Shown: in pieces, positions 1-7,266 of the stretch
Position numbering within the stretch: the first letter of the stretch is position 1
Layout of the letters: each line of letters opens with the position of its first letter
Origin: Dehalobacter alkaniphilus
GTDB taxonomy: Bacteria; Bacillota; Desulfitobacteriia; Desulfitobacteriales; Syntrophobotulaceae
Direction of reading: 5' to 3'
DNA: 64,000 bases
Assembly: GCA_040500365.1 (NCBI GenBank)
Contig: CP148031.1
Location: forward strand, 1,550,001-1,614,000
Position numbers and translations under genes: made by a program
Notes under the pieces: model-generated
Told to the model about the DNA's origin: nothing
Database searches by the model: none
What the model saw: only the letters and a program-made list of their open reading frames with translations

Positions 1-1
1 T

Positions 2-382
2 GGCAACAAGGTTGCCCTGATCGTAGAAGGATGTTCGGAACCGGACAAATCGTTACCGTGGGAAGAACGCAAAGAACATACCATTGAATACCTGAAAACG
101 GCGATACCGGTGATCAAGGCCGTAGCCTGCGCCGACAAGCTGCATAATGTTCTGACGATGCTGGAAGACTATCAAAAAGAAGGCGAGAAGCTTTGGACGC
201 GGTTTAACCGGGGCAGGGAGAAGCAGGAATGGTATTACCGTAATCTCGTGCAAAGCTTTATGCATCCTCCGGTGGATGATGATTTTAAGAAGCTTTATCT
301 TACATTTGCGAAAGCCGTCAGCGATCTTTTCGATCCCAAACCGGACAGGCAGGAAGAGGACCAGACTTTTTCTATCAGCTGA
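2..382 (+). CDS. HD-domain hydrolase, 3' fragment (start outside window)
   Basis: The open frame runs into the window from the left edge, so the start is not visible; about 126 residues remain before the TGA at 380-382. The fragment contains the helix with the motif ACADKLHNV, typical of the C-terminal half of HD-superfamily metal-dependent phosphohydrolases (the SpoT/RelA-like and MESH1-like group keep a similar ADKLHN segment). The conserved HD dyad should lie upstream, off the window. Likely a nucleotide or ppGpp-type phosphohydrolase; the substrate cannot be told from this part. Confidence 0.7.
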   Translation, partial: GNKVALIVEGCSEPDKSLPWEERKEHTIEYLKTAIPVIKAVACADKLHNVLTMLEDYQKEGEKLWTRFNRGREKQEWYYRNLVQSFMHPPVDDDFKKLYLTFAKAVSDLFDPKPDRQEEDQTFSIS

Positions 383-481
383 AAAAGACGAGATGCCCCA
401 TTAGAATTATATCTTTTATTTGAACAAGATTAGTATTCAAACAAGAAGAGTATCAAGAAGAGTATTGGATCCAGATAAAAA

Positions 482-525
482 CCCGAAGTTCAAGGAGTTA
501 TGATTCCTTGGCCTTCGGGCTTTCT
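482..525 (+). terminator. Rho-independent terminator-like hairpin
   Basis: A two-part stem is seen: CCCGAAG (482-488) pairs with CTTCGGG (513-519), and inside it CAAGGA (491-496) pairs with TCCTTG (505-510). It is followed by CTTTCT, so the T-run is weak. It lies between the plus-strand HD gene and the minus-strand aconitase gene and could serve both. The rest of 383-657 holds no convincing gene. Confidence 0.55.
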
Positions 526-657
526 ATCGCATGCAATAAGATTACTTTACAGTGTCATGGCTAATTTTCTCTCTGCTTTCTCTTCCTGAGCAGCATCTTT
601 TGGCCATGCTAGGATTCAGAGCTCCACAAGCGGGACAGTTTTTCTTGGATAAAAAAT

Positions 658-2580
658 TTATTTACCGGCTTCTTTGGTATAGTTCAGCAAGCCTCCGGCC
701 AGGATGATACCAATCTGGCGTTCAGTCAGGTTATGGCTGACCCTGATGGAAGCATTTTTTTCGCTTAACAATATATCAAATTCTTCGGAGTTTGATAGGG
801 CTTCAGTCAGATTTGTAAAGATAAGCTTGCTGTCGTCCTTAATCAGGTCATAGTCACTCTCATTGACAAAAGCAAGCGGAAGAATACCAAAATTAATCAG
901 GTTGGCTTTATGAATCCGGGCAAAGCTCTTGGCTAGGACAACTCTGACACCGAGGTACATCGGAACCAGTGCGGCATGTTCACGGCTGGAGCCCTGACCA
1001 TAGTTCTGACCAGCCACAATGATGCTTTGACCGAGCTGTCTGGCTCTGGCTGAGAATCCGGCATCAATCTTGCTGTAAACATATTCGGAAAGGGCAGGAA
1101 TATTGGATCTGAGCGGCAGGATTTTGGCGCCTGCAGGCATGATATCGTCTGTGGTAATATTGTCATTCAGCTTGATTACGACAGGAAGCTCCAGATCCGG
1201 CTTAAGCTTCGGAGCAATCGGCAGTGCTTTGATATTTGGGCCGCGCACGATGGCAGTATCCGGAGAACCGGGCGGAATAATCAGCGAATCGTCGACCCGG
1301 AAATTTTCCGGCATTGGGATTTCAGCAGCAGGACCCAACGTGCGGGGATCGGTAAAGTAACCTGTCAGCGCACTCGCAGCAGCGACCTCCGGGCTGACCA
1401 GATATACACCCGCGTCCGCAGTTCCGCTACGCCCTTCAAAGTTGCGGTTAAAGGTTCTTAAAGAGACGGCACCTGAGGAAGGGGACTGGCCCATGCCAAT
1501 ACAGGGTCCGCAGGCCGATTCCAGAATTCTGGCTCCGGAATCGAGCAGATCGGTCAGCGCGCCGTTATTGGCCAGCATGGTCAGGACCTGACGGGAGCCC
1601 GGGGCGATCACCAGGCTGACGCTCGGATCGACCACTTTACCTTTTAAGATGGCAGCGGCGGTCATCAGGTCGCGGTAGGAAGAATTCGTACAGCTGCCGA
1701 TCGCTACCTGATTGACTTTGATATTCGTTAACGTACTTACGGCAGCGACGTTGTCAGGCATGTGCGGCTGAGCTGCAAGCGGTTCCAAGGCAGAAAGGTC
1801 GATGCAGATTTCCTCATCATATACCGCATCGGCGTCGGCTTCAAGCAGAATCCAGTCGTTTTCGCGGCCCTGAGCTTTCAGGAAGATCCGGGTCTGTTCA
1901 TCGCTTGGGAAGACAGATGTGGTTGCGCCGAGTTCGGCACCCATGTTGGTGATGGTTGCTCTTTCAGGGACACTTAAGGTGGATACGCCGGAACCGGCAT
2001 ATTCAAAGATCTTGCCGACGCCGCCTTTTACGGATAGGCGGCGCAGGATTTCCAGTATGACATCTTTGGCGGATACCCACGGAGCTAATTTCCCGGTTAA
2101 ATTGACTTTGATGACTTTGGGGTCAGGCAGATAGAATTCTCCGCCGCCCATGGCTACGGCAACATCAAGGCCGCCGGCACCCATGGCTAGCATGCCGATT
2201 CCACCGCCGGTAGGGGTGTGACTATCCGAGCCTAACAGGGTTTTACCAGGTTTTCCGAAACGCTCAAGATGGACCTGGTGGCAGATCCCGTTGCCGGGAC
2301 GCGAAAAATAAACCCCGAAGCGGGAAGCACAGCTTTGGAGAAAAGCATGGTCGTCAGCATTTTCAAAACCCGTCTGCAGTGTGTTGTGATCGATGTAGCT
2401 GACAGATAATTCTGTTTTGACTCTTGGAATGCCAACAGCTTCAAACTGAAGATAAGCCATAGTTCCTGTGGCGTCCTGTGTTAAAGTCTGATCTATCTTG
2501 ATGCCGATTTCTCCTCCGGCCCCAAGTTCACCGGAGATGAGATGGGCGGATAATATTTTTTGTGTTAAATTTTGTTTCAT
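658..2580 (-). CDS. acnA: Aconitate hydratase (aconitase)
   Basis: About 640 residues. It interconverts citrate and isocitrate through a [4Fe-4S] cluster in the cytoplasm. The sequence keeps the aconitase signatures: SDSHTPTGGG, the cluster ligand IGSCTNSS, the CGPCIGMGQ segment with two further cysteine ligands, and a C-terminal swivel domain with NYGQGSSREHAA. The length fits the compact bacterial aconitase subfamily rather than the 850-900-residue AcnA/AcnB forms, so the symbol is only indicative. I start at the ATG at 2580 because AAGGGG lies just upstream on the minus strand; an upstream ATG at 2613 would add 11 residues without a good ribosome binding site. It is monocistronic and convergent with the gene to its left. 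It may feed 2-oxoglutarate synthesis in an incomplete TCA cycle. Confidence 0.9.
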   Translation of the reverse strand: MKQNLTQKILSAHLISGELGAGGEIGIKIDQTLTQDATGTMAYLQFEAVGIPRVKTELSVSYIDHNTLQTGFENADDHAFLQSCASRFGVYFSRPGNGICHQVHLERFGKPGKTLLGSDSHTPTGGGIGMLAMGAGGLDVAVAMGGGEFYLPDPKVIKVNLTGKLAPWVSAKDVILEILRRLSVKGGVGKIFEYAGSGVSTLSVPERATITNMGAELGATTSVFPSDEQTRIFLKAQGRENDWILLEADADAVYDEEICIDLSALEPLAAQPHMPDNVAAVSTLTNIKVNQVAIGSCTNSSYRDLMTAAAILKGKVVDPSVSLVIAPGSRQVLTMLANNGALTDLLDSGARILESACGPCIGMGQSPSSGAVSLRTFNRNFEGRSGTADAGVYLVSPEVAAASALTGYFTDPRTLGPAAEIPMPENFRVDDSLIIPPGSPDTAIVRGPNIKALPIAPKLKPDLELPVVIKLNDNITTDDIMPAGAKILPLRSNIPALSEYVYSKIDAGFSARARQLGQSIIVAGQNYGQGSSREHAALVPMYLGVRVVLAKSFARIHKANLINFGILPLAFVNESDYDLIKDDSKLIFTNLTEALSNSEEFDILLSEKNASIRVSHNLTERQIGIILAGGLLNYTKEAGK

Positions 2581-2808
2581 ATTTCTTACCCCTTTATTTA
2601 ATTTATGATCCAACTTTATAATATAACAGAATGAGCCTGATTCATCCAGTATAACAAAAAAGTATACATAATATTGCAGATTTTTTTAAGGTATGGGTAG
2701 ATTTTTTGCAGTGTGAATATTTCAAACGTTCATTTTTCGTTGTTTTCGGGTTATAATATAGCTGTTGTGTTTACTACTTGGATTTAAGAGCAGTTTTTGG
2801 AGAAAATG

Positions 2809-3285
2809 ATGATGACAGACAACAGGTTAAACATCGTACTGGTTGAACCCGAGATACCTCCCAATACAGGAAATATTGCCAGATTGTGCGCAGCGGTTCA
2901 GGCCGACCTGCATTTAGTGAAGCCTCTCGGCTTCAGTATTGACGACAAGCATTTAAAAAGGGCAGGGCTCGATTACTGGCATCTCTTAAAGGTACATGTT
3001 TATGAAAATTTTAACGAATTTGAAACCCAGAACGCTGAAGGTCAGTTTTTTTTGGCCACGACCAAAGCGTCTAAGTTCTATACAGATGTGGAGTTTCCAG
3101 ACCGCTGCTATCTGCTTTTCGGACGGGAAACGAAGGGGCTGGCGCCGGAAATCCTACAGCGCTATCCTGACCGGCAGATCCGCCTGCCGATGAGAAAGGA
3201 TGCGAGGTCCTTAAATCTGTCCAATTCAGTCGCGGTGATTGCGTATGAGGTCCTGCGTCAATGGGGTTTCCCAGGCCAGGTGTGA
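2809..3285 (+). CDS. trmL: tRNA (cytidine(34)-2'-O)-methyltransferase
   Basis: SPOUT-class RNA methyltransferase that 2'-O-methylates the wobble base of tRNA-Leu isoacceptors. About 158 residues, the usual length for TrmL. Visible motifs are NTGNIARLCAA near the N terminus, LFGRETKGLAPE in the middle and MRKDARSLNLSNSVA at the C terminus; the last two form the trefoil-knot SAM pocket. Three ATG codons in a row (2806, 2809, 2812) follow GGAG at 2799-2802; I choose the second for spacing, but 2812 is equally possible. A TATAAT box at about 2752 lies upstream. The gene is followed by a block of repeats rather than a normal operon partner. Confidence 0.88.
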   Translation: MMTDNRLNIVLVEPEIPPNTGNIARLCAAVQADLHLVKPLGFSIDDKHLKRAGLDYWHLLKVHVYENFNEFETQNAEGQFFLATTKASKFYTDVEFPDRCYLLFGRETKGLAPEILQRYPDRQIRLPMRKDARSLNLSNSVAVIAYEVLRQWGFPGQV

Positions 3286-3288
3286 CGG

Positions 3289-3425
3289 CCACGGATGGCC
3301 TAATGTCGCGGTGCCATGGATGGCGAAGAGCGACAAGGCCACGGACGACGGCACACGATGTGCCTAGTGTCGAATGCGTCAGGACGACAAAGCATTCGAC
3401 GGGCCTAATGTCGCGGTGCCATTTA
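3289..3425 (+). repeat. Dispersed palindromic repeat, copy R1 (rearranged)
   Basis: Intergenic block between trmL and the WecA-like gene, made of small hairpins. GGCC-ACGGA-TGGCC, GTGCC-ATGGA-TGGC and a TGTCGC/GCGACA stem are visible, and the segment CCTAATGTCGCGGTGCCAT occurs twice (near 3298 and 3404). It shares CTAATGTCGC and GCGACAAG with copy R3 at 30.3 kb. Unlike the other copies it lacks long matching outer arms, so it may be a fused or decayed pair. Confidence 0.6.
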
Positions 3426-3447
3426 ACTCACGATATCCGGAGGTAGT

Positions 3448-4623
3448 ATGCTTTCTTATTTATCAACGTTTTTGCTGGCAGTTCTATTTGCTTTGATTTT
3501 AACACCGGTCTCCATTATCCTGGCCAGAAAATGGGGGGTTATGGATTATCCGGGCGAGCGGAGAATACATAAGGCCCCGATTCCGCGTCTCGGCGGCGCT
3601 GCTATTTATCTGGCTTTTTGGCTGGCTGTTTTTCTGACGGTAGCCGTGAATAAAATGCTGATGGGACTTTTCCTCGGCAGCACAATTATTTTTGCGGTCG
3701 GCATCTATGATGATGTAAAAGGAATGCGGCCTCTGATCAAACTGCTCTGGCAGATCCTAGCCGCGGTAATACTGATTTTTTTCGGCATGGCAGTCCCGCA
3801 TATCACGCTGCCTCTATATGGTGTTGTCCAACTTGGCTTGATCGGCAATATTTTTGCCGTGCTATGGATTGTCGGTTTGGTCAATGCTGTGAATATATCC
3901 GACGGTATGGATGGCCTCGCTTCGGGTATTTGCTTTATTGCGGCGATCACATTATTCTGGTCCGCAACGATCCGTTCAGCCTATCCGGGGGCCGATCTTC
4001 TGATGCTGGCCCTGAGCGGCGTAACGCTGGGCTTTTTGTTCTATAACTTTAATCCTGCTAAAATCATTATGGGTGATTCCGGGAGCATGTTTCTCGGCTA
4101 TATGATCGGATCAGTCTCCATTTGGGGTTTGCTGAAAACCGCTACGGTACTCGGTTTGGTTTTCCCGTTGCTGGTGCTCGGCATGCCTTTGATGGACATG
4201 CTGTTTGCGATCATCCGGAGGAAGTGGAAAGGACATTCGATCGTCCGGGCAGATAGGGGACACCTTCATCACCGTTTGCTTGATACTGGCCTGAACCAGC
4301 GCCAGGCAGTGTTTGTTCTATATGGAATCAGCCTTTGTTTCGGGCTGGCGGCAATTTTCTCCGCCTATGGACACTGGTACATCGCGGCGATTCTGGTGGT
4401 CATTGACCTCGGCATTATTTTGCGGATTATGTTCAGAAAGTTTCGCCTGCATAACTGGTACACGGTGACAAGACCGGTTTCTGCAGACATGGAAGATAAG
4501 AAGGACGTGGAGAAGGATGACGCGGGAATGCAGCAAAAAACGGAAGAGCAGAGTCAGGCAGAAACGCAGAATCCAGAAGAGCAGAATCAAGAAGAAAAGA
4601 TCAAAATGAGGAATAAAGTATGA
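3448..4623 (+). CDS. Undecaprenyl-phosphate GlcNAc-1-phosphate transferase, WecA/TagO/MraY family
   Basis: Polytopic membrane enzyme that transfers a UDP-linked amino-sugar phosphate to undecaprenyl phosphate, the first lipid-linked step of wall polymer or polysaccharide synthesis. About 391 residues with roughly 10-11 hydrophobic segments. Family motifs are clear: YDDVKG, the NISDGMDGLASG active-site loop, MGDSGSMFLG, and the cytoplasmic HIGH-type loop RADRGHLHHRLLD. The last 45 residues are a charged, Glu/Gln-rich cytoplasmic tail that core family members lack. AGGTAGT precedes the ATG at 3448. The stop overlaps the next gene by four bases (ATGA), so they are translationally coupled. WecA and TagO cannot be separated from sequence alone. 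Confidence 0.85.
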   Translation: MLSYLSTFLLAVLFALILTPVSIILARKWGVMDYPGERRIHKAPIPRLGGAAIYLAFWLAVFLTVAVNKMLMGLFLGSTIIFAVGIYDDVKGMRPLIKLLWQILAAVILIFFGMAVPHITLPLYGVVQLGLIGNIFAVLWIVGLVNAVNISDGMDGLASGICFIAAITLFWSATIRSAYPGADLLMLALSGVTLGFLFYNFNPAKIIMGDSGSMFLGYMIGSVSIWGLLKTATVLGLVFPLLVLGMPLMDMLFAIIRRKWKGHSIVRADRGHLHHRLLDTGLNQRQAVFVLYGISLCFGLAAIFSAYGHWYIAAILVVIDLGIILRIMFRKFRLHNWYTVTRPVSADMEDKKDVEKDDAGMQQKTEEQSQAETQNPEEQNQEEKIKMRNKV

Positions 4624-5315
4624 ATATTATCTTTCACGGCCATGCCTGTTTTGAAATCCAGTCTGACGCAGGTCGGCTGATGATAGATCCATATTTACGG
4701 AAGAATCCGAAAGCAAAGGTCAAACCGCCTGATTTTAAAGCGCTTGATGCAATTCTGGTCACGCATGGTCACAGCGATCATTTGGGAGATGCGGTCGAAC
4801 TGGCCAGATTGACCGGGGCAGTTCTGATCTCCAATTTTGAATTATGCCGGTATGCGGAGGCCTTTGGGGTGAGGGTTCATCCGATGCATATCGGGGGTAA
4901 GCACGTCTTTCCGTTTGGAACTGTAAAGCTGACTCAGGCCGTTCATGGTTCCGGGATCGAGCAGGCTGACGGAACCTGTCTGTATGGTGGTTTGGCCTGT
5001 GGTTTTCTGCTTCAGCTCGAAGGCAAGCGGCTTTACCATGCCGGGGATACCGGTTTGTTCGGGGATATGAAGCTTATTGGCAGCCTGACGGAAATCGATC
5101 TGGCTATGCTGCCGATCGGGGATAATTTTGTGATGGGGCCGGAAGATGCGGCCGAAGCAGCTCAGATGCTCCAGGCCAAAGTCGTGGTTCCGATGCATTA
5201 CAATACATTTGAGGAAGAACAGCAGGATGCCAAGGCCTTTCTCGCGCTGCTAAGCAGAAAAGCGCCGGAGAGCAAGGGAATGATTCTTGAGCCGGGACAG
5301 TATATGAAGTTATAG
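4620..5315 (+). CDS. Metal-dependent hydrolase, MBL fold (UPF0173 / YtkL type)
   Basis: A 231-residue metallo-beta-lactamase-fold protein of the UPF0173 family. The zinc-binding motif THGHSDHLGD is at about residues 48-57. Further metal ligands are expected at YHAGDTGLFGDM and near VPMHYNTF. The N terminus FHGHACFEI is typical of the family. The physiological substrate is unknown. The ATG at 4620 overlaps the stop of the upstream transferase gene, suggesting an operon. A terminator hairpin follows after about 120 bases. Confidence 0.85.
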   Translation: MNIIFHGHACFEIQSDAGRLMIDPYLRKNPKAKVKPPDFKALDAILVTHGHSDHLGDAVELARLTGAVLISNFELCRYAEAFGVRVHPMHIGGKHVFPFGTVKLTQAVHGSGIEQADGTCLYGGLACGFLLQLEGKRLYHAGDTGLFGDMKLIGSLTEIDLAMLPIGDNFVMGPEDAAEAAQMLQAKVVVPMHYNTFEEEQQDAKAFLALLSRKAPESKGMILEPGQYMKL

Positions 5316-5434
5316 AATCGAAAGGACATTAATGCAGTGCTAAATCATATCAAGAAAGCTGGAAGACAAAGCAAATTTATGATATAAAAACGATATTGAT
5401 CATAAGATTAGACAGATAGATGTGTTTTAAAGAA

Positions 5435-5464
5435 AATCCTGTAACCCTTACAGGATATTTTTTG
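5435..5464 (+). terminator. Rho-independent terminator
   Basis: ATCCTGTAA (5436-5444) pairs with TTACAGGAT (5448-5456) around a 3-base loop and is followed by a run of T. It closes the WecA-like/MBL transcription unit. Confidence 0.8.
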
Positions 5465-5505
5465 CTTTTCAGGGCAAAAATAGACTGTAAGGAGATGAAA
5501 ACAGA

Positions 5506-5640
5506 ATGAGAACCAAAGATTGCGCGAAAGAATGCATTTATGCTGTGGACGGCGTCTGCCGTCTGGAAAACAACCATGGGCTGAAAACCCCCGAATGCCC
5601 TAACCGGGACGGTTCACTGGCCGCAGTCTCCATACTCTGA
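5506..5640 (+). CDS. Small Cys-rich protein, 44 aa, unknown
   Basis: A 44-residue frame beginning MRTKDCAKECIYAVDG, with four cysteines, two in a CxxxC spacing, then C at about 18 and 33. TAAGGAGA precedes the ATG, but the spacing is a little long at about 12 bases. The ATG immediately after the Shine-Dalgarno sequence would stop after four codons, so 5506 is preferred. It lies just before a spore protein gene in the same direction. I recognise it only as the kind of short cysteine protein often seen in Clostridia near sporulation genes; no function is assigned. Confidence 0.5.
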   Translation: MRTKDCAKECIYAVDGVCRLENNHGLKTPECPNRDGSLAAVSIL

Positions 5641-5656
5641 ACAGGAGCGTTAAAGC

Positions 5657-5875
5657 ATGAGAGAAAACATCACCAAGAAAAACACAGGCAATACGAAAAA
5701 AAAGGATAACAGGAAGAAGAAACCAGACTTCATTGAGGAAATGAAAATGGAGATTGCTTCGGAACTTGGCATCATCAAGCAGGTCCAAAACGAGGGCTGG
5801 GATTCCCTGTCTCCGAGAATTTCCGGGAAAATAGGCGGAAAGTTGTCTCAGAGATTAAAACGGATCAATAAATAA
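5657..5875 (+). CDS. Small acid-soluble spore protein, alpha/beta-type related
   Basis: 72 residues. The C-terminal half has the alpha/beta SASP pattern MEIASELGI followed by a glycine-serine segment (ISGKIGGKLSQRL). These are the two DNA-binding helices, with the EIASE site that the GPR protease cleaves during germination. The N-terminal 25 residues are a lysine-rich extension (KKKDNRKKKPDF) not found in canonical SASPs; it resembles the SspF-like branch. It should coat DNA in the forespore. GGAG sits upstream of the ATG. The GCCTCACC/GGTGAGGC hairpin just after the gene probably ends its transcript. Confidence 0.75.
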   Translation: MRENITKKNTGNTKKKDNRKKKPDFIEEMKMEIASELGIIKQVQNEGWDSLSPRISGKIGGKLSQRLKRINK

Positions 5876-5905
5876 AAACTACGATATAACAACAATTAGT
5901 TCAAA

Positions 5906-5955
5906 GCCTCACCATGTGATATAATTAATGAAAAAAACAGGTGAGGCGTTTTTAT
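5906..5955 (+). promoter_or_regulatory. Terminator hairpin with an extended -10 promoter in its loop
   Basis: GCCTCACC (5906-5913) pairs with GGTGAGGC (5940-5947), followed by GTTTTTATTT. This makes a terminator for transcripts arriving from the spore gene. The loop contains TGATATAAT (5917-5925), an extended -10 box with no convincing -35. The right arm of the stem, GTGAGG, is also the likely ribosome binding site of the next gene, which starts at TTG 5956. Read-through RNA would hide that site, while RNA started in the loop would not. Confidence 0.5.
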
Positions 5956-7263
5956 TTGACAAAGACAAAGCATCAGCAGATTCTTAATTTTATTGAGGAT
6001 CTCGACATAGGGAGCAAGGTATCAGTCCGGTTTATTGCCAAAGAGCTTGATGTCAGCGAAGGGACTGCTTACCGTGCAATTAAAGAAGCGGAGAACAAAG
6101 GGTTTGTCCGTTCGATCCCGAAGGTTGGGACGCTGCGGATTGAAGGCGTCAAAGAAAAACAGATTGAAGATCTTACGCTTCAGGAAGTAGCCCAAATCGT
6201 GGAAGGGCTTGTTATCTGCGGAGAGAACAGGCTGACGGAATGTCCGAATAAGTTTATTATTGCGGCGATGGAACTGAAAGATTTAGCGCGTTATCTGGAA
6301 GAAGGCGCGCTTTGTATCGTTGGCAACAGGACAGATGCCCAGCTCCTTGCCTTGAAAAATAATGTTCCTTTGCTTATTTCCGGAGGCCCGGGACCTACGG
6401 AAGAGGTCGTGGCGCTGGCCAAGAGCCTGAATTCGGTGATTATCATTTCCCCGTATGATACCTTCGTAGTTACGACGATGATCAACCGGGCGCTTTTTGA
6501 CAGGCTCATCGGCAAGGAACTATTGCTCATTGAAGATATCATGGTCAAGGATGCGAAGGTTCTGGAAGACAGTGCTACGATCGGAGACTGGTATAAGCTT
6601 TCGCAAAAGACCGGACACAGCCGCTTCCCGGTCATCGATAGCCAGCATAACTTGCTCGGTACTGTGACCGCGGTCGATGTCGCCGGCGAAGGCGTCGAGG
6701 TCAAGATCACCAAAGTCATGAACAGGAATCCACTGACCGTCGGAAGAGACGATCCGGTTACCCATATCTCCCGCAAAATGGTCTGGGAGGGCTGGGAGAT
6801 TGCGCCCGTACTTGAAAACGGCAAGCTGATCGGAATCATAAGCTTGCAGGATGTACTCGAGGCTTTTCAGCAGATCCAAAAGCAGCCTCAGTTCGGCGAG
6901 ACCGTGGATAATCTGGTTTTAAGCGGCTTTGGTTATGTGGAAGAGTCTGAATACCTGACCATTCGGGGCGAAATCACGCAGTTTATGGTTAATGAATTTG
7001 GTTCAGCCAGCTGCGGTGTTCTGGTAACCCTGATGAATACGGCGGGTTACATTGCGCTCCGAAAAAAATACCGCTTGGATGCGATCACGGAAAATTTCAG
7101 CTTTTATCAATTCCATCCGGTTCCGGCCGGAACAGTCGTCAGCATTTCGGCCAGGCTGTTGCTAGTAACAAAAAAGAACTGCAATATTGAAATTGAAGTT
7201 TTTAACGATAACGGAGTCCTGGCTAAAGGGATGATGACAGCCCGGATGGGGGATAAAAGATAG
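5956..7263 (+). CDS. ytoI: HTH-DRTGG-CBS-HotDog regulator (YtoI type)
   Basis: About 435 residues with a four-part layout. An N-terminal winged helix (residues 1-65, VRFIAKELDVSEGTAYRAI) is followed by a DRTGG domain (about 90-200), two CBS motifs (about 210-310, with the paired SATIGDW and DPVTHIS elements) and a C-terminal HotDog thioesterase-like domain (about 330-435). This matches the B. subtilis YtoI family. CBS pairs usually bind adenine nucleotides and HotDog domains bind acyl-CoA, so a metabolite-sensing repressor is likely; its targets are unknown. I choose TTG 5956, nine bases after GTGAGG, over GTG 5941, which lies inside that ribosome binding site. dnaE follows three bases after the stop. 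Confidence 0.8.
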   Translation: MTKTKHQQILNFIEDLDIGSKVSVRFIAKELDVSEGTAYRAIKEAENKGFVRSIPKVGTLRIEGVKEKQIEDLTLQEVAQIVEGLVICGENRLTECPNKFIIAAMELKDLARYLEEGALCIVGNRTDAQLLALKNNVPLLISGGPGPTEEVVALAKSLNSVIIISPYDTFVVTTMINRALFDRLIGKELLLIEDIMVKDAKVLEDSATIGDWYKLSQKTGHSRFPVIDSQHNLLGTVTAVDVAGEGVEVKITKVMNRNPLTVGRDDPVTHISRKMVWEGWEIAPVLENGKLIGIISLQDVLEAFQQIQKQPQFGETVDNLVLSGFGYVEESEYLTIRGEITQFMVNEFGSASCGVLVTLMNTAGYIALRKKYRLDAITENFSFYQFHPVPAGTVVSISARLLLVTKKNCNIEIEVFNDNGVLAKGMMTARMGDKR

Positions 7264-7266
7264 GCT

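Noticed and set aside
545..657. Minus-strand frame after aconitase with a CPACG zinc-ribbon-like segment
   Set aside because: There is no start codon or ribosome binding site, and only part of a zinc ribbon is present. It is probably chance or a tiny remnant.
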